DNA from: Phyllostachys edulis
Taxonomy: Eukaryota > Streptophyta > Magnoliopsida > Poales > Poaceae
Direction of reading: 5' to 3'
NCBI GenBank assembly: GCA_036346405.1
Contig: CM070568.1
Location: 1,761,674 to 1,825,673, forward strand
Length of the DNA stretch: 64,000 nucleotides
Shown here: piece after piece, positions 56,712 to 64,000 of the stretch
Numbering within the stretch: the first letter of the stretch is position 1
Layout of the letters: each line of letters starts with the position of its first letter
Position numbers and translations under genes: made by a program
The notes under the pieces: generated by a model
What the model was told of the DNA's origin: nothing
Databases searched by the model: none
The model's input: only the letters and a program-made list of their open reading frames with translations

Positions 56712-59700
56712 ATGGCTTCTCTCCGCCAACTCGCCGGCGCCGCCCACCGCCACCACAGCTACCGTGTCGCCGCTAACTCCTCCTCCGTCCAACTTCGTCG
56801 GCCGTCCTCCTGCCTCGCCGGAGCACGGCCCCTCCGCCTCGCGCCCCTCCGCTCCCGCTTCACCCGTAAGTAACCTCTGCTCTCGCTAGACCGCCCACCA
56901 TTCGCTCGCCGCTTCTTGGATGGACTGTTTGGTTCACTCCCTGATTTTCAATGGGGTTTCTGAACTTGTTCCTTTCAGGGATTTATGCGCTGTCCAGCAA
57001 CGACATCAGGGTGGGCACCAACGTCGAGGTGGACGGCGCACCGTGGAGGGTTCTTGGTGACAGCCAAACTCAACCTCCTTTTTTACATGTCTATTATTCT
57101 CTACATACAGTTGATTATTGGGCGTCTTCTCGGGCTGGATAGACTAGTGCATGTGCTTACTATCTTTTCTTGCACCTGATGGAGCCATTTCATTATCTGG
57201 AGGAACTCAGTCAATGTACCTCTCTGATCAACGATTGGTGATTTATTTGCTTACTTCCAAGCTATGTTAACAGGGAAATTTCGGTACCTTTAGCATTCCC
57301 CCGTATTATCTTGCTGTTCCCCTGTCTGACCCAAAATGTCTATCGAAGTAATGGTTCGTGTTAGTTTGATTTGTGAAGTCACCTTTTATGCATTCAAATT
57401 CCCTTGTACAGAACAGCGGATAGACGTGTTTTTGTAGCAATACGACAATGTAGTGCAGCAAAAGTAGTTTTTCTTGGTAGTTACTTCGGCTGTTTCTGAT
57501 GAGCTACCTCTTTTGTTTACTTTCTAGTTTGTAGGAGAACAAATGGGTTTTCATTGGTTCAATCTTTGCATTCTTGCATCTAAATTACCACTACATATGG
57601 GTGTTATTCTTTCTCCAGTATGCTTCAATTTTCACTACACCTTTAGTGATATGTGCTTTCTGAAAAACAAAACTGTAATAATAAAGCTTCTGAGAAAATG
57701 GGTGAGTGGGTGGGTGGGTCCATATGAAAAGCACAGGTTGAAGCGGCAGTCTCTTTTTTCCCCAAAAATATATGATAACTCACCATTGATTGTTCATCTG
57801 TTATTCTGTTCTATTTATTTCAAATAGTCTATATATGAGAAACATATTAATCAAATTTTATTGCAACAACAGAGTTTCTCCATGTCAAGCCTGGGAAAGG
57901 TGCTGCTTTTGTGAGGACAAAAATGCGCAATTATATCTCGGGCAACACAGTTGAGAAAACCTTTCGAGCTGGAAGTGCGGTAATCTGCGCAGTAACTCAC
58001 TTTTCAGAATCTGAAGCAGAGTTCAGCAGTTACTTCTTTTTTGTGTCATTATTAGTACATGCTTTAGCTTAGTAAACCAAACAGTGAACTTTTTCTTATT
58101 TCATTACTTTGTGGAATTATATGCTATTTTTTAGCCTACTGTGGGTTGCCTTTTATTCAACCAACTCATGTAATGCTCTTCGTCTCTTCCTCAGCATTTT
58201 TGAGTTATGCAACAATTAAAGGAACTTCTTTATTACGCTTTCAGATCCCGGAAGCATCCATTTCAAAGGAAACCAAGCAATTTACATATAAAGATGGCTC
58301 CCAGTTCGTGTTTATGGATCTGGTACATACTCCAATTTTCATTCATATATGTCATAAAAGTATTTGCTAGCTGCCTATATACTTCATATGTTTTTCTCAT
58401 TGCATCTGTTGTAAGAGAGGGGCTCATTGCATCTGTTTTAAGATAGGGGCTTTCTTTGGAAGGGAGCTGTGGTAACTACAGGATTTTCTTCTACCTCGAT
58501 ATGTAGGTTATTTCGTTATGATGGATTCAGTTGTGTGAACATGCAGCTTCATTCTTTAATGATGCAATTGCAAGCTATAGTTTTATTAAGGAAGACTCCA
58601 AATTGTCATGTGAAAAGTTTTTCATAGAAGTGAAGAGTCAGGCATTGGCACGCTAGTGCAATTTCAGTTGCCTTTAGAAAAATAATGATGAAATCCCAGG
58701 TAGCATGATGTCTGAACAAGAACCAAGCCACTTGCACCTCTAAATTTGCAAACAAGTTAGCAACTTGTGGACTTCAGATGTACATAATCAAACTTAATAG
58801 TCATGTAGAAACTAGTGCTAGAAGCCATGGTTATCAAGGCGTTAGGCGACGCCTAAGCGGCAAGGCGCCGCCGGAGGCCCAGGCGTCGCCCCCGCCTTGC
58901 CGTCGCCCGTGGCCTGTGCGGCGTTGGAGAGGCAAATCCGGGCGGGAGGCGAAGCAGCGAAGGCCCCGTGCGCCGGATCCGGGCAGGAGGCGGCGTCGGG
59001 GAGCCAGAGCCGGGCAAGAGGGGTGAGCAGGGAAGCAGGGGATGCCCGGCGGCGCGTCGGAGGAGCAGGGGAGGCCTCCCCCTCCCTTCCATCCTCCCCC
59101 TCGGACGGGAGAGGGTGAGGATCTGCGCCGTCGCCGGGGAAGGGGGAGAGGATGTGCCGCCGCCGGGGAGAGGGAGAGAGGATGCGTCGCCGCCGGGGGA
59201 GAGGGAGAGAGGATGCGCCGCCGCCGGGGGAGAGGGAGAGAGGATGCGCTGGGAAGTCCTCACCACGTGGGCTTGGGCTGCCTGATGGGCCGTGGACGGA
59301 GGTTAGTCTTATTTTTTTTTTCCTTTTTTGCTTTCTCTTCTCTTTTTTCTTTTGTTCCTATACTTCTTCCACACTTTTGTGCTCTTCTTCTTCTTCCACA
59401 CTGCTCGGTTGCTCCAGATCTTCCTCCGCCCGTAGCGCCTTAAGAGTGTGTAAGGCGTCGCCTCGCCTCACGCCTTACCGCTTAAAAGGTGTAAGGTGTG
59501 AGGGGGTGAGTCGCCTTGCCTCGCCTTACCGTCTTAATAACCATGCTAGAAGCCTAGAACTAATGTCCATTTAAGTTTTGCAGACAATCTTCCAATGCAG
59601 GAGATATATAAACTGTTATCTTGGGAGCAACGAATAAACACCAGTTCCTTCCCTTTCATTTTCGTCCAACTTGTTTCTAAAAATAGGAACAAGTGCTTTT

Positions 59701-60381
59701 GTGTATTCTTCAAGTGTACAATGCTCTCATTATTAGTTTCCTTCTCCAGACGACCTTTGAAGAAAGTCGCTTAAATGAGGCAGAGGTTGGCGACAAGCAA
59801 AAATGGTTGAAAGAGGGAATGGACTGCAATTTGCTTTACTGGAATGGACGGGTATTTCCTATTTTGTTTTCACATCATCTGACATCCAATCAACTAGTGA
59901 ATTACCTTCTCATAATTTTCCACAGTATACTAGTTGATTGTGTTATATATTATTATGCAGCAAATGATATTGGCCATTAACTTTGATAATGTTTGTAGAT
60001 CATTGGTTTTGAACTTCCCATCACTGTTAGGCTGACTGTAACTGATACAGACCCGGGGCAAGGTGACAGTGCACAAGGTAGAGAATTCTGTAGTTTGCTG
60101 CTGCAAAATGTTCCTGTGATTTAGTCATACATCTTGCTAATAAAAGTAACCACATACAATCTAGTTACGAAGATCACAACATTATCTCGGATGTTTCTTT
60201 TATCATGGAAAGTAGGTTAACCTTCTCAGAATCCATAATCATCTTTTTACTGTATTTTGTAGGAGGAACAAAACCTGCAACCCTGGAAACAGGATCTGTT
60301 GTTACTGTGCCCTCGTTTGTGAACGTAGGCGATGATATCTTGATTGATTCAAGAACCGGCCAGTATATGAACCGAGCATAG
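56712..60381 (+). CDS. Plastid elongation factor P
   Basis: Seven exons: 56712-56865, 56979-57056, 57873-57979, 58245-58322, 59750-59851, 59999-60077 and 60263-60381, in total 717 bases or 238 residues; all junctions are GT-AG and in phase. The first 50 residues are rich in Ser, Arg and Ala with no acidic residues, a chloroplast transit peptide. The body starts IYALSSNDIRVGTNVEVDG, contains the loop KPGKGAAFVRTKMRN (its Lys reaches the peptidyl-transferase centre), then two OB-fold domains ending VNVGDDILIDSRTGQY. EF-P relieves ribosome stalling at proline runs (family knowledge). The fourth intron carries a transposon insertion. Confidence 0.96.
58816..59554. mobile_element. TIR transposon in EF-P intron 4 (Mutator-like)
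   Basis: Insert 58827-59543 (717 bp) with ends ATGGTTATCAAGGCGTTAGG and, inverted, TGGTTATTAAGACGGTAAGG. TGCTAGAAGCC is repeated at 58816-58826 and 59544-59554; 9 of the 11 bp are probably the true target duplication. The interior is very GC-rich and repeats GGCGACGCC/GCCTTACCG words. A 31-bp minisatellite with three units lies at about 59149-59247. It sits between exons 4 and 5, leaving splice sites intact. Confidence 0.85.
59149..59247 (+). repeat. 31-bp minisatellite, three units
   Basis: Unit GGATGCGCCGCCGCCGGGGG plus AGAGGGAGAGA, three near-identical copies inside the EF-P intron element. Confidence 0.88.
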
Positions 60382-60856
60382 AGGAGAGGATACTAGACTA
60401 GACCTCAACAGAGCTGTATTTTTTTTTGGCCGTCCATTTTGTTTGCCTATTCACTGTACGAAAGCCCTTCTTTTTTTGTCCCTGAGATGTGCAGGCTTCA
60501 CTGTTCACTACATCGTTCATTGCATCTGGACTCGCGACACCAGGCATAAAATTCTGTTAAGTTCTTCGACCTGCGTCTCAAATTCGGTTACCAGAGAAGA
60601 TGAGAGAAGCACTTTCCTTTTTTATTTTGGTTCCCACATACACTAGTCATAAGATGAGCAAAGCCTACAATGTATAATCCCAAAATGGAACAAAACTACA
60701 GAAATGGTTAACGGCGAAGCAAATTGACAATAGGACAAAAGCGTTGTCAAGGCATTCCTCGTTAGCTCGGAGCTAGCATATATCTCTGAACATCGATCAA
60801 TCTATTGGGCTCCGTGATCTGAAAGACAAACTTAATTCATATGGAACAAATCACAT

Positions 60857-60955
60857 CCTGATCCCTGACACTAACGTCTATCTACATTTCATCAAAACAC
60901 AACTCCTGATTCCTGACACTAACGTCTATCTACATCATTTCATCAAAACACAACT
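60857..60955 (+). repeat. Tandem ~50-bp duplication
   Basis: CCTGATCCCTGACACTAACG and the following bases to CAAAACACAACT occur at 60857-60904 and again at 60905-60955, with CATTTC against CATCATTTC as the main difference. Confidence 0.9.
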
Positions 60956-60999
60956 CGTACTTCAGTTGAATCCGACACACAAAAAAAGGAGTAAATTTC

Positions 61000-62290
61000 A
61001 CTTTGCACCCTGTAATCTTACAATGGTTTCACTTCGCACTACGCTTAACAAATATTTTTACTTTGCATCACCTCTTCTTATCATGTGTTGCACTTTTTTT
61101 TCATTGCAATTCATCATATCAGCACAAAGAGTCTTGGAGAATCGTAACCAAATAGTATGTAGAACCAAGCAATTCATTGCACAGTGCACAACAAACAACA
61201 ACAACATAGTCATCTATATTTATGAAACATGTTAATGAATTATGGAGCCTGATGGTAATGCTAACAATAATACTATCTTTGCTTCCATATATCTCGGTTT
61301 ATATTTATATATATTATATACCATTTTCAAGAGTACCATACCATTCTGCTATAAAAAGTGAACCTTCATTAAAATTTTTATAAAATTCACTTTAGGCCAT
61401 CTTATAATTATTATTGGAGTATGCTTAAATAGATAAAGAGATATCATAATACCATTTAAGTGGTATACGAGAAGGAGTACGTATTCTCAGGGGTACCGTA
61501 CCATTTTTCTATACCATACCATGATAAGCGATTGTATGAGTACTGAAGCATAGGTTTTCTGGAGGGTTAGTTGTGCCGTTGCGTGAGGGATAAACTAGAT
61601 GTAAAGCCACAGAGTACTGAATTGTATGCATTAGTGCCCTTATTTTCTTGTATACTAATTGCGCAGAGCTATTTGTGTAACAAACCTTACAAACCAAATA
61701 AAATAGACGATGATATCCTAGTTGATTCAATAACCAAACAGTGAACGGGTCGAGAGCATAGAGGGTCGCATCAGAGCTGTAGTTTTTTTACGTTCGCCTA
61801 CTTTTTTGCGGGTTAACCTGTATGAAAGATCTTCGTTTGGGGGTGGCGTCTGCTCCCTTCGAAAGTTTCAAGCGTCACCTACAAATTTTCATCTTTTATG
61901 AAGCGCAGTACAACTCTGTCATGTCACCCCTTCATTACAGCGGCACAGCTAATTTGTCAGCACGACATCGAGCTTCTTCAGGCACAAAATTCGTTTGACA
62001 TGGAAATTGCGTTTCACTTCCTTTACTGCTACGAGAAAAGAACACATACATCTCCAGGGGAAAAAACAGAGGAAAGACCACACGAGTTTGCCATCTCTTT
62101 TCTGATAAAAGGAAAGAGGTCATCAGAATTATTAAGTCGGAGGCATGCCTGGGTACAGGGTAAGCTAATGGTTGCAAGTTGGTCTAGAAATTTACAGGAT
62201 GGTTTTAGTATGCTACACACAAGATCGGTACAGTGATACACATGCAAGACAAGTACTCTTTTCCTCTCTTCATCAGGTGGAAGCTGCTCC
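61000..62290. other. Spacer between EF-P and the vacuolar sorting receptor
   Basis: Apart from the EF-P relic, AT-rich non-coding sequence. 61260-61530 repeats TACCATACCAT and ATATTTATATATAT words and could hold a MITE, but no termini were fixed. The 3' untranslated regions of the two convergent genes lie at its ends. Confidence 0.5.
61700..61830 (+). pseudogene. Relic of the EF-P last exon and 3' region
   Basis: GACGATGATATCCTAGTTGATTCA matches GGCGATGATATCTTGATTGATTCA in exon 7 (60329-60352). Similarity continues through the stop region (GAGCATAGAGG and CAGAGCTGTA followed by a T run) into the 3' untranslated part. The coding frame now reads DDDILVDSITKQ then a stop. No earlier exon is visible, so a partial duplication 1.37 kb downstream is the simplest reading. 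Confidence 0.7.
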
Positions 62291-64000
62291 TCACATCTCA
62301 ATATGGTGAGAATGATTTGGAATCTCTCCTTGGTTGTCCAGGGGCATGTACTGAGCCATGATGGCACGGATCTCTGAATCCATGTAGCTCTGTAGGCAGA
62401 GGCAATGCAAAAGAGAATTAGAAGCCAACCTAGAGTTACGAGCACATAATTAACTTGCAGAAGTAGTGCATATCATACCCGGATCCTGTACTTGTACACT
62501 GCATATCCTGCAATTCCTGCTGCCACTAGGCCGAAGAAGATAACCCACAGGAAGCTCCACCCTACCTGTGCTGCTGCACTTTTGCCTGAATACAATGGAT
62601 GCCGATTTAGTATCACTCAAGTCAATGCTTAGACTTATCCTATATGTTGCTATTTTGAGCTTTCAAGAGCTAATCTAATGAAGAGATAATCACCTATCAG
62701 ACTAGTGCACCTCAAATAGATTAACTAGCTGCAACTTTCACTGATTAGCTTAAGTATATGAGTGCAACTACTGAGACAATAATAGATTAGTTAGAAAAGA
62801 TATGTGCATACTTATGCATGTATCATGCTCCTTCATGTACAGCAAGCCTCCACTGCAGCCGCACTCATAGCTTCCCCATGTGTTCTTGCATTTGCATTCC
62901 TTGCACTGGCATGCACTCTTTTCCTTGCATTCATTAATATCTGTCACAAAATATTTCCCATCAGCACAACAACAAAGGAGCAACACGACCAATGGTATCC
63001 GATATGCCTTGACTGTGGTAGCAAATTCTTAGGTGCATATTCGCATTTGTCCATTGGAACCTACAAGTTTTGTGGGACAGGCAAGCACTTATAAAATAGC
63101 CTAATGGATTTCAGGAATTGACTCTTTACCTTGACATTTGTGGGTACCATCACCTTTGAACCCATCCGGGCATTTACAGCCGTCATCCTGTAGGTCGCAA
63201 CACCACAAATATGCTTTTAGATTTTTGAAAATACATGTGGCAGCATTAGGGTCAGCAAAAATCCCAACTGGTAACTTACAGTGCAGGCAGAGTACGTCCT
63301 GCCATTCCTGGTCTCCTTCCAACATCCTCCATTGTTAATCTCACAGCGCCCAGATCCTGAAGCTAAAATAACAAGGGCAGGTATAATTAAATAGTCAATA
63401 AGGCTAAACTTGCATGTCACAAAAAAAAACGCTTTGTCTGTTGCAGTAGAAGTGCTATCAAGGGTTAGTGCTAAACAACAATCAACCATCCTCAGGTAAG
63501 GAGTGATCAATTATTTAAATACTCAAAATAAACAAAGAAGATGGCAAGAAAATAATCTCCTAATTTCTTGCAGTATACATACCTTCACAATGAGTGTAGC
63601 CATCACCAACGAATCTCACACCTTTCACAACTGGACATTGGCAAACTCTTCCACGGAAAGTATCCTACATATATATCAGACAAGTATCATATGCATAAGC
63701 TAAACAGAGAAAAGCATTATCCCACGAACTAGAGTTTAGCAGAAAAGATAAGACCACCAGAAGTACCTTGCATGCGGTGATGTTAGCAGCCTTATCTTGC
63801 CAACAGCCACCATTGTTCTCCAAGCACTCGTTTGTTTGTATATCTACAGTTTGACAACATGAATTGAAGATGTTTAAAAGGAATGTACAAAACAGACTAT
63901 GCTTGCAGTATAAGTATTCATCGCAAATGCAGCAAACTGAGGGAAAAATTAGGGGAATCAATGCACCAACCTTCACTCAAGCAAACAGCGGGCTCAGTAG
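62291..64000 (-). CDS. Vacuolar sorting receptor (BP-80/VSR), C-terminal part
   Basis: Minus-strand exons: beyond 64000 to 63971, 63843-63767, 63664-63583, 63362-63280, 63187-63130, 62940-62812, 62585-62479 and 62389-62291; all introns are GT-AG and in phase. The part seen encodes three cysteine-rich EGF-like modules (ECLENNGGCWQDKA; RCEINNGGCWKETRNG to DGCKCPDGFKGDGTHKC; calcium-binding DINECKEKSACQCKEC), a transmembrane helix (WSFLWVIFFGLVAAGIAGY) and a short cytosolic tail with the adaptor-binding motif YMPL, ending HHIEM. VSRs carry soluble cargo with vacuolar signals from the Golgi to the prevacuole (family knowledge). The N-terminal PA domain lies outside the window. Confidence 0.96.

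Overview
This is plant nuclear DNA from a grass, most likely Oryza or a close relative. The support is intron-containing genes with GT-AG splice sites, grass-type chromovirus, BARE-like and Stowaway elements, and a gene order (type-1 lipid transfer protein, RING-H2/ATL ligase, chalcone isomerase-like protein, plastid EF-P, vacuolar sorting receptor) that, from memory, resembles the duplicated short-arm ends of rice chromosomes 11 and 12. The genus and the synteny are inference; no search could be run.

Bases 1 to about 26.5 kb are nested retrotransposons. Outer element A is a Ty3/gypsy chromovirus: the end of its 5' LTR is at 1-124 and its 3' LTR at 21189-25061. Its integrase is split by a complete second chromovirus B (4184-20272) with 5.5 kb LTRs, bounded by a perfect 5-bp duplication CATGG. 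A itself lies in a third, minus-strand gypsy gag relic (25062-26531). Both LTR families share dense GACCTCC/GGAGGTC arrays and a conserved exon-like acidic mini-frame with a GC-AG intron.

From 26.5 to 36 kb lies a mosaic: a short LTR element carrying only gag zinc knuckles, a BARE-like copia LTR fragment, a Tat-like gypsy remnant with an antisense frame and palindromic minisatellites, an inverted-repeat (Mutator-like) element, and a 5'-truncated LINE inserted in a MITE-like sequence.

Genes begin at about 36.7 kb: a lipid transfer protein (36879-37360, +), an ATL ubiquitin ligase (44137-44727, +), a chalcone isomerase-like protein (47149-45866, -), plastid elongation factor P (56712-60381, +) and the 3' part of a vacuolar sorting receptor (64000-62291, -, running off the window). 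These act independently in lipid binding/defence, ubiquitination, flavonoid synthesis, plastid translation and vacuolar sorting. The spacers hold well-bounded elements: a 1.4 kb mini LTR retrotransposon, a CACTA end inside a PIF/Harbinger-like element, two Mutator-like elements with 9-bp duplications, a Helitron candidate, an hAT element, a Stowaway MITE and a TIR insertion in an EF-P intron.

The most unusual features are the shared LTR mini-exon and heptamer architecture, a systematic CAG-versus-CG mismatch between the two LTRs of B that suggests consensus errors at methylated sites, and a chalcone isomerase-like gene whose ATG is split by an intron.
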